Shown: piece by piece, positions 17,063 to 25,337 of the stretch
Layout: each line of letters opens with the position of its first letter
Numbering within the stretch: the first letter of the stretch is position 1
DNA from: Ruixingdingia sedimenti
GTDB taxonomy: Bacteria; Pseudomonadota; Alphaproteobacteria; Rhodobacterales; Rhodobacteraceae
DNA: 64,000 nucleotides
Direction: 5' to 3'
NCBI RefSeq assembly: GCF_031432425.1
Contig: NZ_JAVKPH010000015.1
Span: 1 to 64,000, forward strand
Notes under the pieces: model-generated
What the model was told of the DNA's origin: nothing
The model's input: only the letters and a program-made list of their open reading frames with translations
Databases searched by the model: none
Translations under genes and position numbers: made by a program

Positions 17063-17750
17063 AGCCCTGCACCCGTTCGGCGTCGCGGTCCAGATCGGCC
17101 CCCGTCCCGGCCCAGACCGTCCGCCCCTTTTCGATGATGTAATGCCGGTCGGCCAGCCGCTTGAGCACGCCGAGGTTCTTGTCGATCAGCAGGATCGACT
17201 GCCCCTGCGCCTTCAGCCGCCCGATGACGTGCCAGATCTCGGTCCGGATCACGGGGGCCAGCCCCTCTGTCGCCTCGTCGAGGATCAGAAGCCGCGGGTT
17301 CGTCATCAGCGCGCGGCCCACGGCCAGCATCTGCTGTTCGCCCCCCGACAGCGTGCCCGCCACCTGCCCCGCGCGTTCGCGCAGGCGGGGAAACAGGTCA
17401 TAGACCTTGTCCAGCGTCCAGGGCTCGGCCCGTTTCAGCCGGTTCGCCGCGGTGGCGACAAGATTTTCGCGCACCGTCAGGGTGTGAAAGATCTGCCGCC
17501 CCTCGGGCACCAGCCCCGCACCCAGACGGGCGATGCGTTCGGGCGGCAGGCCCGCGATTGCCCGGCCCTCGAAACTGACCGCCCCGCCGCGCGGCGGCAG
17601 AAGGCCCATGATCGCGCGCACGGTGGTGGTCTTGCCCATGCCGTTGCGGCCCAGAAGCGTCACCACCTCGCCATCGCGCAGATCCAGCGAGACGTCGAAC
17701 AGCACCTGACCCGCGCCATAGGCGGCCTGAAGTCCCGATACGCTCAGCAC
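17049..17750 (-). CDS. livF: Branched-chain-type ABC transporter ATPase LivF
   Basis: 233 aa ATP-binding subunit. Walker A GRNGMGKTT, Q-loop region, signature LSGGEQQML, Walker B LLILDEATEGL, and the LivF-typical IPEGR-like motif GLVPEGRQIF are present. The start is GTG inside the 7-bp overlap GTGCTGA with livG. With LivG it powers the HAAP importer made of LivH and LivM. A usual switch His at the end of the ATPase core is replaced here by Asp-Lys (LLIDKN instead of the more common LVEQN), the normal pattern of LivF being Q/E-N. Confidence 0.92.
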   Translation of the reverse strand: MLSVSGLQAAYGAGQVLFDVSLDLRDGEVVTLLGRNGMGKTTTVRAIMGLLPPRGGAVSFEGRAIAGLPPERIARLGAGLVPEGRQIFHTLTVRENLVATAANRLKRAEPWTLDKVYDLFPRLRERAGQVAGTLSGGEQQMLAVGRALMTNPRLLILDEATEGLAPVIRTEIWHVIGRLKAQGQSILLIDKNLGVLKRLADRHYIIEKGRTVWAGTGADLDRDAERVQGYVGV

Positions 17751-18499
17751 AGCTCGTCCTCCGCCCCCAGATAGGCCTCGCGCACCGCCGGGTTGGCGCG
17801 GATCGCGTCGGCGTCGCCGGTGGCGATCACGCGGCCATAGACCAGCACCGAAATCCGCCCGGCCAGCGCGAACACCGCGTCCATGTCGTGTTCCACCAGC
17901 AGCATCGGCGTTTCCTGCCCGACCTCGCGCAGAAGCGCGATCATCTCCTGGCTCTCGACATGGCCGAGGCCCGCCATCGGTTCGTCCAGAAGCAGCAGCC
18001 GGGGCCGGCGGGCCAGCGCCACCAGCAGTTCCAGTTGCTTGCGTTCGCCATGCGACAGGTCGCGCGCGGGCACGTCGCCGCGCCCGGCCATCGCGCCCTT
18101 GGCCAGCAGGGCATCCGCCTGATCCCACAGGGGCGCGCGGCGCCGCAGACGGTCGAAGATGCGGAAGTTGCCGCCCTCGCGCGCCTGCACGGCCATGGCG
18201 ATGTTTTCGCGCACGGTGGCGTCGTCCAGCAGGCTGGTGATCTGGAAGGTGCGCCCCAGACCCATCGCCACGCGGTCGGGGACCGGCAGATGCGTCACAT
18301 CCTGCCCGGCAAGGACGATGCGGCCCGCATTGGGTGTCAGTTCGCCGCACAACTGGTTGATCAGCGTGGACTTGCCCGCCCCGTTGGGGCCGATCAGCGC
18401 GTGGATCTCGCCCGGCATCACCGTGAGGCTGACGTCATCCGTCGCCAACAGCCCGCCGAAACGTTTCACCAGCCCCTCTATTTCCAGAATCGGCGTCAT
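17744..18499 (-). CDS. livG: Branched-chain-type ABC transporter ATPase LivG
   Basis: 251 aa ATP-binding subunit. Walker A GPNGAGKST, family motif GLGRTFQITSLL, signature LSHGERKQLE, Walker B LLLLDEPMAGL and switch LLVEHDMDAVF are all intact. The ATG overlaps the livM stop by 4 bp (ATGA). The signature Gly-Gly is SHGE, as in many urea and short-amide members of the HAAP family, so the substrate need not be an amino acid. It sits in an operon for aromatic amine breakdown and probably energises uptake of that compound or a conjugate. Confidence 0.93.
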   Translation of the reverse strand: MTPILEIEGLVKRFGGLLATDDVSLTVMPGEIHALIGPNGAGKSTLINQLCGELTPNAGRIVLAGQDVTHLPVPDRVAMGLGRTFQITSLLDDATVRENIAMAVQAREGGNFRIFDRLRRRAPLWDQADALLAKGAMAGRGDVPARDLSHGERKQLELLVALARRPRLLLLDEPMAGLGHVESQEMIALLREVGQETPMLLVEHDMDAVFALAGRISVLVYGRVIATGDADAIRANPAVREAYLGAEDELC

Positions 18500-19473
18500 T
18501 TCCCGCCCCCCCACAGCCGGGCCACACGCGCCACCAGCGCGGCGATCCCGCCCTTGGTGCCCAGAACCACCACCAGCAGGATCAGGCCCAGTGCCAGCGG
18601 CCAGTGTTCCGACCACCCGGCCAGAAAGCTTTCCAGCAGCAAGAACGCCCCCGTTCCCAGCACCGGGCCAAAGAATGTGCCGACCCCGCCGAGGATGACC
18701 ATGATCATCAGCTCGCCCGATTTGGTCCAGTGCAGCATGTCGGGGCTGGCGAAGCGCAGGTAGTTCGCCATCAATGCCCCCGCCAGCCCCGCGCCCATGC
18801 CCGACAGCACGAAGGCCATCAGCTTGTAGCGGTAGGGCGCAAAGCCGAGCGCGGCCATGCGGCGTTCGTTCTGCCGTATCCCCCGGATCACCGCGCCGAA
18901 GGACGAATGCACCACCCGCCACAGCGCCGCGAAGAACAGCACCGCCACGGCGAGCACGACGTAATAGACATTCGCCTTGTCGCGCATGTTGACGAAGGGC
19001 AGCTCGTTCGTGCGGCGCACGATGATGCCGTCCTCGCCGCCATAGGCGGTCAGCGAGACGAAGAGGAAGAACAGCATCTGCGCGAAGGCGAGCGTGATCA
19101 TGATGAACTGCACCCCGCCCGTGCGCAGGCTCAGCGCGCCGATGATCGCGGCGGCAAGGCCGGATACCAGCACCGCCACCGGCAGGGTGATCAGCAACTG
19201 GTTGGTGCCGGGGATCAGGCCGAACAGCGGCTCGCCCGAGGTGTGGTGGGCATAGAGGATGCCGACGACATAGCCCCCGATGCCGAAGAACGCCGCATGG
19301 CCGAAGCTGACCATCCCGCCATAGCCGAGGATGAAGTTCAGGCTCGCCGCCGCGATGGAATAGATCAGGATCCGGGTGAACAGCGCCAGCATCGCCGGCT
19401 GGCCGAAGGCATCCGACAGCACCGGCACCAGCGCCAGCAGGATCACGGCGGCAAGGATCAGGACAAGACGCAT
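18496..19473 (-). CDS. livM: Branched-chain-type ABC transporter permease LivM
   Basis: 325 aa with about nine hydrophobic segments and the LivM hallmark LNFILGYGGMVSFGHAAFFGIGGY near residues 48-71. Another hallmark is the late LGTKGGIAALV after the last helix. The ATG lies 3 bp after the livH stop. It forms the membrane channel with LivH. A periplasmic insertion (about 150-185, SLTAYGGEDGIIVRRTNELP) is of normal size for the family. Confidence 0.93.
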   Translation of the reverse strand: MRLVLILAAVILLALVPVLSDAFGQPAMLALFTRILIYSIAAASLNFILGYGGMVSFGHAAFFGIGGYVVGILYAHHTSGEPLFGLIPGTNQLLITLPVAVLVSGLAAAIIGALSLRTGGVQFIMITLAFAQMLFFLFVSLTAYGGEDGIIVRRTNELPFVNMRDKANVYYVVLAVAVLFFAALWRVVHSSFGAVIRGIRQNERRMAALGFAPYRYKLMAFVLSGMGAGLAGALMANYLRFASPDMLHWTKSGELMIMVILGGVGTFFGPVLGTGAFLLLESFLAGWSEHWPLALGLILLVVVLGTKGGIAALVARVARLWGGGK

Positions 19474-19475
19474 CC

Positions 19476-20390
19476 CTAGGCCCCCGCCGCGAACAGGCCG
19501 CGCGGGCGCACCAGCAGCACCACCGCCATGACCAGATAGATCCCCATCGAGGCAACCCCGATCCCCACCGCATCGGCATCGGACGGCGGCATCACCTGCC
19601 GCAGCAGGCCCGGCAGAAAGGCGCGCAGCATCGTATCCACCACGCCAAGCGCCAGCCCCGCGACGAAGGCCCCCTTGATCGACCCCACGCCGCCGATCAC
19701 CACGACGACGAAGGTGGCCAGCAGGATCTGTTCGCCCATGCCCACCTGCACCGCCAGAATGGGCCCGGCCATATAGCCCGCCAGCCCCGCCAGCAGCGCG
19801 CCGAGGCCGAAAACGATGGTGTAGAGCAACCGGATGTCCACGCCCAAGGCGCGCACCATGTCGCGGTTCGTGGCGCCCGCGCGCACCAGCATGCCCACCC
19901 GCGTGCGGTTGATCAGCGCCCACAACCCCACGGCCACCAGCAGCCCCACGAGGATGATCAGCAGCCGGTAGGTCGGGTAATACAGCCCCGGCAGCAGTTG
20001 GACCGAGCCGGAAAAGGCCGCCGGCATCTGGGTGAACACCGGCTGGCGGCCGAACAGCAGCACGATCACCTGGTTGAAGGTCAGGATCAGCGCGAAGGTC
20101 GCCAGCACCTGATCCAGATGGTCGCGCGCGTAAAGACGGCGTACCACCAGCGCCTCGACCGCGAACCCGGTCAGCGCCGCGGCGCCCAAGGCCGCCGGAA
20201 GCCCCAGCCAGAAACTGCCGGTTTCCGCCGCCACCCAGGTGCCCGCATAGGCGCCGACCATGTAGAGCGAGCCATGCGCGAGGTTGATCACCCCCATGAT
20301 GCCGAAGATCAGCGTCAGCCCCGCGGCCAGCAGGAACAGCATGACCCCGTATTGCAGGCCATTGAGAAGTTGTTCGAGGATCAGGATCAT
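19476..20390 (-). CDS. livH: Branched-chain-type ABC transporter permease LivH
   Basis: 304 aa, about eight hydrophobic helices. The LivH signature NGLQYGVMLFLLAAGLTLIF comes at the N-terminus (10-29), then GVINLAHGSLYMVGAY and the conserved ATNRDMVRALGVD loop. It is the first membrane gene after the binding protein and is separated from it by a 53-bp spacer that forms a strong hairpin, which usually lowers permease output relative to the receptor. The length is normal. Confidence 0.93.
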   Translation of the reverse strand: MILILEQLLNGLQYGVMLFLLAAGLTLIFGIMGVINLAHGSLYMVGAYAGTWVAAETGSFWLGLPAALGAAALTGFAVEALVVRRLYARDHLDQVLATFALILTFNQVIVLLFGRQPVFTQMPAAFSGSVQLLPGLYYPTYRLLIILVGLLVAVGLWALINRTRVGMLVRAGATNRDMVRALGVDIRLLYTIVFGLGALLAGLAGYMAGPILAVQVGMGEQILLATFVVVVIGGVGSIKGAFVAGLALGVVDTMLRAFLPGLLRQVMPPSDADAVGIGVASMGIYLVMAVVLLVRPRGLFAAGA

Positions 20391-20409
20391 GCGTGCATCC
20401 GCAGGCTGC

Positions 20410-20432
20410 GGCCGGGCGCGTCACGCCCGGCC
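20410..20432 (-). other. Intercistronic hairpin between receptor gene and livH
   Basis: Perfect 9-bp stem GGCCGGGCG / CGCCCGGCC with a 5-nt loop and no T-run. It is placed directly after the binding-protein stop, where such hairpins commonly protect the receptor mRNA or partly block read-through to the membrane genes. Confidence 0.6.
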
Positions 20433-20443
20433 GGCTGCCGGTC

Positions 20444-21604
20444 CTACATCTTGCACTGGTCGGCGTAGGCGTCGCCGTAGCCTTCGATCAGCTTTTCGCG
20501 CGTGACCGCGGCGGGCTTGCCGTCTTCGCCCTTCACGATGTCCAGCACGTACCAGTCCTGCACCGGGTGCTGGTTCGGGCCAAAGCTGAAATCGCCCCGC
20601 ACGCTTTCGAAATCGGCCGCACGCAGCGCCTCGCGCAGGGCGTCGATGTCGTCCACGCCCCCGGTCTTGGCCAGCGCCGACCCGATCAGCCGCGCGGTGT
20701 CATAGCCCTGCGCGGCGTAATAGGTGATCGGGCGGGCATATTTCGCATCCCATGCGGCGACGAACTCCTTGTTCGCGGCATTGTCGAAATCGCGGTTCCA
20801 GTGCGCGGTCGCCACGATCCCGTCGGCCGCATCGCCCACCGCGTTCAGCACCACCGCATCGGTCGAGGGTTCGGACAACACCATCGGGAACTGGCCCTGC
20901 AACCCCGCCTGCGCATATTGCTTGAGGAAGGCGATACCCATCCCGCCGGGATGGAACTGGAACACCACCTCGGGCGCTGCGGCGCGGATCTGGGCCATCT
21001 CGGGGGCGAAGTCGGTCTGTTCGAGCTGGGTGTAGATCTCCGTCACCTCGCCCTCGAACATGCGCTTGAAGCCCTCGATGGCGTCCTTGCCGGCCTGATA
21101 GTTCGGCGCCAGCGCCACGGCCTTCTTGTAGCCGATCTTCTTGGCTGCAGCCCCCGACGCCTCGTGCAGCGCGTCGTTCTGCCAGCTGACGACGAAATAG
21201 TTCTCGTGGCAGCCCGCGCCGGCAAGGTTCGACGGCCCGGCGTTGGGGCTGACATAGATGGCGCCGTTGTCCACGATGTCGGGCACGGTTGCGCCCGCAA
21301 CGTTGGAAAACACGATCCCGGTCAACAGCTTCATGCCCTGATCGTTCATGAACTTCTCGGCGATCTGGCGGCCGTTGGCGGGCTTCAGCCCGTCATCCTC
21401 GACCACCAGTTCCACCTCGACCCCGCCGAGCTTGCCGCCCTCCATCTCGATGGCCAGCGCCATCGCGTCGCGGATGTCCTCGCCCAGATAACCGGCAGGG
21501 CCCGACAGCGTGGTGATGACGCCGATCTTCACCGGGTCGGCCAGCGCGCCCGAGGCCGCAAGCGCCGCGGCCGAGGCCGTAAGCACGAGCCATTTCATTT
21601 TCAT
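20444..21604 (-). CDS. ABC transporter substrate-binding protein, Liv type (copy 1)
   Basis: 386 aa periplasmic receptor. A short signal peptide (MKMKWLVLTASAAALAASGA, cut near ALA-DP, residue 22) precedes a type I periplasmic fold starting DPVKIGVITTLSGPAGYLGE. Features include EDDGLKPANGRQIAEKFMND and SPNAGPSNLAGAGCHENYF. Unlike Leu/Ile receptors it matches the aromatic-acid-type receptors found beside catabolic genes. It is clearly a paralogue of the second receptor at 22572-23738; both end with SFGPNQHPVQDWY and share most blocks. The start overlaps the MBL gene stop by 4 bp and is preceded by GGGAGAAG. A conserved Cys pair (CHENYF and the C-terminal CKM) may form a disulfide. Confidence 0.92.
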   Translation of the reverse strand: MKMKWLVLTASAAALAASGALADPVKIGVITTLSGPAGYLGEDIRDAMALAIEMEGGKLGGVEVELVVEDDGLKPANGRQIAEKFMNDQGMKLLTGIVFSNVAGATVPDIVDNGAIYVSPNAGPSNLAGAGCHENYFVVSWQNDALHEASGAAAKKIGYKKAVALAPNYQAGKDAIEGFKRMFEGEVTEIYTQLEQTDFAPEMAQIRAAAPEVVFQFHPGGMGIAFLKQYAQAGLQGQFPMVLSEPSTDAVVLNAVGDAADGIVATAHWNRDFDNAANKEFVAAWDAKYARPITYYAAQGYDTARLIGSALAKTGGVDDIDALREALRAADFESVRGDFSFGPNQHPVQDWYVLDIVKGEDGKPAAVTREKLIEGYGDAYADQCKM

Positions 21605-22575
21605 CCGTCTTCTCCCTGTTTTTCGTTGTTTGTTTCGATCTGCATCGCGATCAGCGGGGCGAAGCCGAAAGCCCCTTCCCGCCGGAAAACCCTTCCGAAC
21701 ACAGGATTCGGAAAGTGATACGCCGCAATGACGGTACCACGCTCTGCCGCCCCCGCAAGCATCGCCATCCGCGTCTGCACCGCCTGCGCGGGATCGGCAC
21801 AGAATTTCGAAACGACAGCCGGATCAGCCAGTTGCACCTGATGGTGGATCGCATCCGAACAGAACAGCACCTCGGGCGCGCCCGGCCCCGCATCCAGCCG
21901 CAGCGCGCAAAGCCCCGCGACATGCCCCGGCACCGCTTCGGCCGTCAGGCCGGGCGCAAGCGTTCCGGGGACGGCCAGCGGTTCCCACCCGCCGCTGCCC
22001 GCGACGGGCAGGAAGCTGTCGGCATAGGCGCCGTGCAGCAGCGCGGCGGTATCGGCACCCGCCGCCGCATCGGCCAGCGCGTCGAGTTCCGCCGCCGGGG
22101 CAAGATAGCGCGCGTTCGGGAAGGTACGCACCCAGCCATCCCCCTGCCGCAGCGTCGCCCAACCCATGTGATCGGCATGAAAATGCGTCAGCACCAGCAT
22201 GTCCACATCGCCGGGCCGGATGCCGTAATGGGCGAGGATCCGCAGGAAGGGCGTGTCCAGCATGTGCCATGCCGGGCGGTCGGGCCGGGCCTTGCCGTTG
22301 CCGAGCCCGGCATCCACAACGATCGTCCGCCCGCCGGTCTGGATCACGAAGATGTTGAAATTCAACGTGATCGTGCCGGCCTCTGCATCCGTCGTCCCGC
22401 CCGGGCAGCGCGCGGCGAGCGCGCCGAAATCCGGCGGCGCGATACCGCGCAGCAACGCCGCCTGCGGCCAGGGCACCGCGGCGAGATCGGGGATGCACAG
22501 CACCCGGGCATCCCCCGCCTCCAGCACCTCGACCATGCGGCCGGTGCCCGGGATATGGTCGCGGCGCGCCCTCAT
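21601..22575 (-). CDS. MBL-fold metallo-hydrolase
   Basis: 324 aa metallo-beta-lactamase-fold enzyme. The zinc motif THFHADHMG has its HxHxDH at residues 131-136. Further ligands are the His of VPGHVAGL, the Asp of LFCSDAIHH and the His of AAYHFPNP, so the metal centre is complete. There is no signal peptide. The overall pattern resembles N-acyl-homoserine lactonase and related lactone or amide hydrolases. It is wedged between two receptor genes with 4-bp overlaps on both sides, so it is translated with them. A role in opening a lactone or cleaving an ester or amide of the imported compound is inferred; quorum quenching is the alternative. Confidence 0.85.
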   Translation of the reverse strand: MRARRDHIPGTGRMVEVLEAGDARVLCIPDLAAVPWPQAALLRGIAPPDFGALAARCPGGTTDAEAGTITLNFNIFVIQTGGRTIVVDAGLGNGKARPDRPAWHMLDTPFLRILAHYGIRPGDVDMLVLTHFHADHMGWATLRQGDGWVRTFPNARYLAPAAELDALADAAAGADTAALLHGAYADSFLPVAGSGGWEPLAVPGTLAPGLTAEAVPGHVAGLCALRLDAGPGAPEVLFCSDAIHHQVQLADPAVVSKFCADPAQAVQTRMAMLAGAAERGTVIAAYHFPNPVFGRVFRREGAFGFAPLIAMQIETNNEKQGEDG

Positions 22576-23738
22576 TCCGCGGGCGGCAGCTTGCAGTCGG
22601 CGGCGAAGGGATCGCCCAGACCCTCGGCCAGCTTTTCGCCGGTCACCAGATCCAGCGTTCCGTCGGCCTTCTTCTCGATGCCGATCGCGTACCAGTCCTG
22701 CACCGGGTGCTGGTTCGGGCCAAAGCTGAAATTGCCCCGCACGCTGTCGAAATCCGCACGCAGCATCGCGGCCCGGAACGCCGCCGTATCGTCGAGCGAC
22801 CCGCCCACCGCCTTCAGCGCCGCCCCGATGGCCTGCGCGGTGTCATAGCCCTGCGCGGCATACATCGTCGGCATGCGGCCATAGGTATCGACGAAGGTCT
22901 TGACGAATTCCGCGTTCACCGGAAACGGCAAATCCGCGTTCCACGCCCCCGACACCTGCACCCCCACCGCGGCATCCCCCACCGCCTTGAGTATCGCATG
23001 ATCCAGCGAGGGTTCCGACACGACCAGCGGAATATCCAGCCCCGCCTGCGCGTATTGCTTGAGGAACGCGATGCCGCTGGCGCCCGGCTGGAACTGGAAG
23101 ACCACATCCGGCGCGACGGAACGGATCTGCGCGATTTCGTTGGAAAACTCGGCATGCCCCAGGGGGGTGAACAGTTCGGCCACGATCTCGCCGTCGAAAT
23201 AGCGCGTGAAGCCCGCGATGGCGTCCTTGCCGGCCTGATAGTTCGGCGCAACCACCACCGCGCGCTTGTAGCCGAGCCGCTTGGCGTTCATGCCCGCGCT
23301 GCCCTGCATCGTGTCGGTCAGCCAGGACATGACGAAATAATTCTCGTGGCAGTCGGCCCCGGCGAATTCCGACGGCCCCGCGTTCGGGCTGACGAAGATC
23401 GCGCCGCTGTCGACCACTTCGGGCACCACGGCGCTGGCGATGTTGGAAAACACCACGCCGGTGATCAGCCGGATGCCTTCATCGTTCAGGAACCGTTCCG
23501 CCGCCTGCCGCCCGTTCGCGGGCTTGAGCGCGTCGTCCTCGATCAGGATCTCGACCGGGATGCCGCCAAGCGCGGGGTCGCTGCCCGCCGCCAGCAGAAA
23601 GCCATCGCGCACATCCTGCCCCAGATAGCCGGCCGGCCCCACCAGCGTGGTGATGAAACCGATCTTGACCGGCTCTTGCGCCAGCGCCGCCCCCGCTGTC
23701 AGGCACAGCATGGTTGAGGCAAGCAAACGTTTCTTCAT
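22572..23738 (-). CDS. ABC transporter substrate-binding protein, Liv type (copy 2)
   Basis: 388 aa periplasmic receptor with signal peptide MKKRLLASTMLCLTAGAALA, mature from about residue 21 (QEPVKIGFITTLVGPAGYLG). It is a paralogue of copy 1, with conserved blocks EDDALKPANGRQAAERFLND, SPNAGPSEFAGADCHENYF, PNYQAGKDAI and SFGPNQHPVQDWY. Two receptors sharing one LivHMGF set imply two related ligands or differing affinities. It follows the 3-hydroxyanthranilate dioxygenase gene after a 69-bp spacer with a strong hairpin, and overlaps the MBL gene by 4 bp. Confidence 0.92.
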   Translation of the reverse strand: MKKRLLASTMLCLTAGAALAQEPVKIGFITTLVGPAGYLGQDVRDGFLLAAGSDPALGGIPVEILIEDDALKPANGRQAAERFLNDEGIRLITGVVFSNIASAVVPEVVDSGAIFVSPNAGPSEFAGADCHENYFVMSWLTDTMQGSAGMNAKRLGYKRAVVVAPNYQAGKDAIAGFTRYFDGEIVAELFTPLGHAEFSNEIAQIRSVAPDVVFQFQPGASGIAFLKQYAQAGLDIPLVVSEPSLDHAILKAVGDAAVGVQVSGAWNADLPFPVNAEFVKTFVDTYGRMPTMYAAQGYDTAQAIGAALKAVGGSLDDTAAFRAAMLRADFDSVRGNFSFGPNQHPVQDWYAIGIEKKADGTLDLVTGEKLAEGLGDPFAADCKLPPAE

Positions 23739-23773
23739 CTGTAATTCCCTGTTGTTCTTGTTGCGGTATCGCG

Positions 23774-23801
23774 CCCGCCCGCGTGCCGGGACGCGGGCGG
23801 G
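23774..23801 (-). other. Intercistronic hairpin between dioxygenase and receptor genes
   Basis: Perfect 11-bp stem CCCGCCCGCGT / ACGCGGGCGGG with a 6-nt loop and no adjoining T-run. It lies right after the dioxygenase stop on the minus strand. It probably stabilises or separates mRNA segments within the operon rather than ending it. Confidence 0.55.
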
Positions 23802-23807
23802 GGCCGG

Positions 23808-24356
23808 TCAAAGCTTCACCCACCCCTCGGGCGGTTCCTTGCCCGGGTGCACGGTGCCGCATTGCGGGCAGGTGCGGGCCTTTTCGTCGGCGTAGAAGCG
23901 GGCATAGATCGGGGGCAGATCGTCCACGATGGATTCCAGATCCACCTCGGCGCGGTGCACCAGCGCCTTGCAGTCGAAACAGTACCATTCCACCGCATCC
24001 AGCGCGCCATCGGGCCGCGCCGGTTCGATGACAAGCCCGATGGAGCCTTCCTGCGGGCGCTGCGGCGAATGGCGCATGTGGGCGGGCAGCAGGAACACGT
24101 CGCCCTCGCGGATCGGCACGTCGTAGAAATCGCCCGTCTTCGTGTCGTGCAGCTTCAGCAGCATGTCGCCCTTCAGCTGGTAGAAGAATTCCTCCACCGG
24201 GTCGTCGTGGTAGTCGGTGCGCTTGTTGGGCCCGCCGACCACCGTGACCATCAGGTCGGCATCCTTGAACACCATCTGGTTGCCCACCGGGGGTTTCAGC
24301 AGGTGCTTGTGTTCGTCGATCCACTTCTGGAAGTTGAAGGCCGCGAGGCGTGTCAT
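23808..24356 (-). CDS. nbaC: 3-hydroxyanthranilate 3,4-dioxygenase
   Basis: 182 aa cupin dioxygenase that opens the ring of 3-hydroxyanthranilate to 2-amino-3-carboxymuconate semialdehyde (ACMS). Compared with the Cupriavidus enzyme, the iron ligands are kept as His50, Glu56 and His96, and the substrate-binding Arg as Arg46 and Arg100. The bacterial C-terminal rubredoxin-like site has all four Cys (126, 129, 163, 166). The length is normal. The product cyclises to quinolinate unless further enzymes act. The usual next enzyme, ACMS decarboxylase, and a RidA-type 2-aminomuconate deaminase are not in this operon; instead a DHDPS-family protein and an aldehyde dehydrogenase lie directly upstream. 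Confidence 0.95.
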   Translation of the reverse strand: MTRLAAFNFQKWIDEHKHLLKPPVGNQMVFKDADLMVTVVGGPNKRTDYHDDPVEEFFYQLKGDMLLKLHDTKTGDFYDVPIREGDVFLLPAHMRHSPQRPQEGSIGLVIEPARPDGALDAVEWYCFDCKALVHRAEVDLESIVDDLPPIYARFYADEKARTCPQCGTVHPGKEPPEGWVKL

Positions 24357-24372
24357 GGTGATCTCCCTGTGA

Positions 24373-25326
24373 TCAGAGCTTGAGGCCGCAGCCCTCGAAG
24401 GCTGCCTTGGTCGCGCGTTTTTCTTGTTCGGTCAGTTCGAGACAGGGCGGACGCACCCGCCCGCCGGTCTGTCCCAGCAGGTCCTGCCAGTATTTCTGAT
24501 GCGCATGCGGCTTTTCCGCAGGCCGCGTGTCGCGCAGCGCGGCGCGCACGGGGGCGAGGCTGTCGCGCAGCCTGCGGGCCTCGTCCGCGCGCCCGGCGAA
24601 GGCGAGGTCGGTATAGTCCCGCATCCGTCGGTCGTGTTTGGTCTGGATCAGATAGGGCGGCGAGGAACACAGATAGAGCCGCCAGTCCAGTTCCAGGATA
24701 TTGTCCAGCCATTCTTCCTCGGACGCGGTGGACACGATGATGCGGTCCCGCGCCAGCCGGGTCAGTTCGGCATACATCGGGCGCGGCACGGAATACTTGA
24801 TCGCCACCACCGTCTCGATATCCGCCAGCCGGTTGCACAGCGCGGGCGACATCAGATAGCCGCTGTCGGGATGCGACCAGAGCGCGATGCCGATATCGAC
24901 CTTGGATGCGATGGTTTCGTAATACCGGATCAGGGTTTCATCCTGTTCCTTGAAGAAATGCAGAACCGGCGCATGCACGACGATGTAGTCCGCCCCGCAG
25001 GATTGCGCATGGCGGGCAAGGTCGATCACCACATCCATGTTCTGGTCGGAACACGACATGATCGTCTGCGCCCGCCCCCCCGCCGCCGAAACCGCCAGAT
25101 CGAAGGCGCGCTTGCGTTCGTCCAGCGACATGGAAAAGAACTCGCCCTGTTTCCCGGCGATGAAGAAGCCGTCGATCCCCAGATCGCCGATCCAGTGATC
25201 CATGTTGGCGCGGAAGCCGTCCTCGTCGATGCTCAGGTCATCGCGGAAGGGCATCAGCGCGGCGGCCCAGATGCCGCGCATATGGGCGAAGGCATGGGTC
25301 TTGGCGTCCTTGCGGGTGTATTTCAT
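24373..25326 (-). CDS. DHDPS/NAL-family class I aldolase, substrate unknown
   Basis: 317 aa TIM-barrel Schiff-base lyase. The Schiff-base lysine is Lys177 in VVAIKYSV. The glycine motif that binds the 2-oxoacid carboxylate is GKQGEF (58-63) instead of GTTGE, and the Tyr of YNxP is absent, the aligned segment being WSHPDSGYLM. That departs from true dihydrodipicolinate synthase. The family also contains hydratase-aldolases of aromatic breakdown (NahE, PhdJ) that hydrate a conjugated double bond and then split the chain. Between the 3-hydroxyanthranilate dioxygenase gene and an aldehyde dehydrogenase gene, it is a good candidate to cleave the ring-opened product. A role in lysine synthesis is unlikely. 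Confidence 0.85.
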   Translation of the reverse strand: MKYTRKDAKTHAFAHMRGIWAAALMPFRDDLSIDEDGFRANMDHWIGDLGIDGFFIAGKQGEFFSMSLDERKRAFDLAVSAAGGRAQTIMSCSDQNMDVVIDLARHAQSCGADYIVVHAPVLHFFKEQDETLIRYYETIASKVDIGIALWSHPDSGYLMSPALCNRLADIETVVAIKYSVPRPMYAELTRLARDRIIVSTASEEEWLDNILELDWRLYLCSSPPYLIQTKHDRRMRDYTDLAFAGRADEARRLRDSLAPVRAALRDTRPAEKPHAHQKYWQDLLGQTGGRVRPPCLELTEQEKRATKAAFEGCGLKL

Positions 25327-25337
25327 CGCTTTCTCCC

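Noticed and set aside
14103..17774. A 1223-codon open frame on the plus strand
   Set aside because: It overlaps zapE in another frame and then four minus-strand genes with clear family motifs. No domain, ribosome site or consistent codon pattern.
24373..25326. Lysine-pathway DapA
   Set aside because: The GTTGE motif and YNxP Tyr are altered and the gene lies in a catabolic operon, so dihydrodipicolinate synthase is unlikely although the fold is the same.
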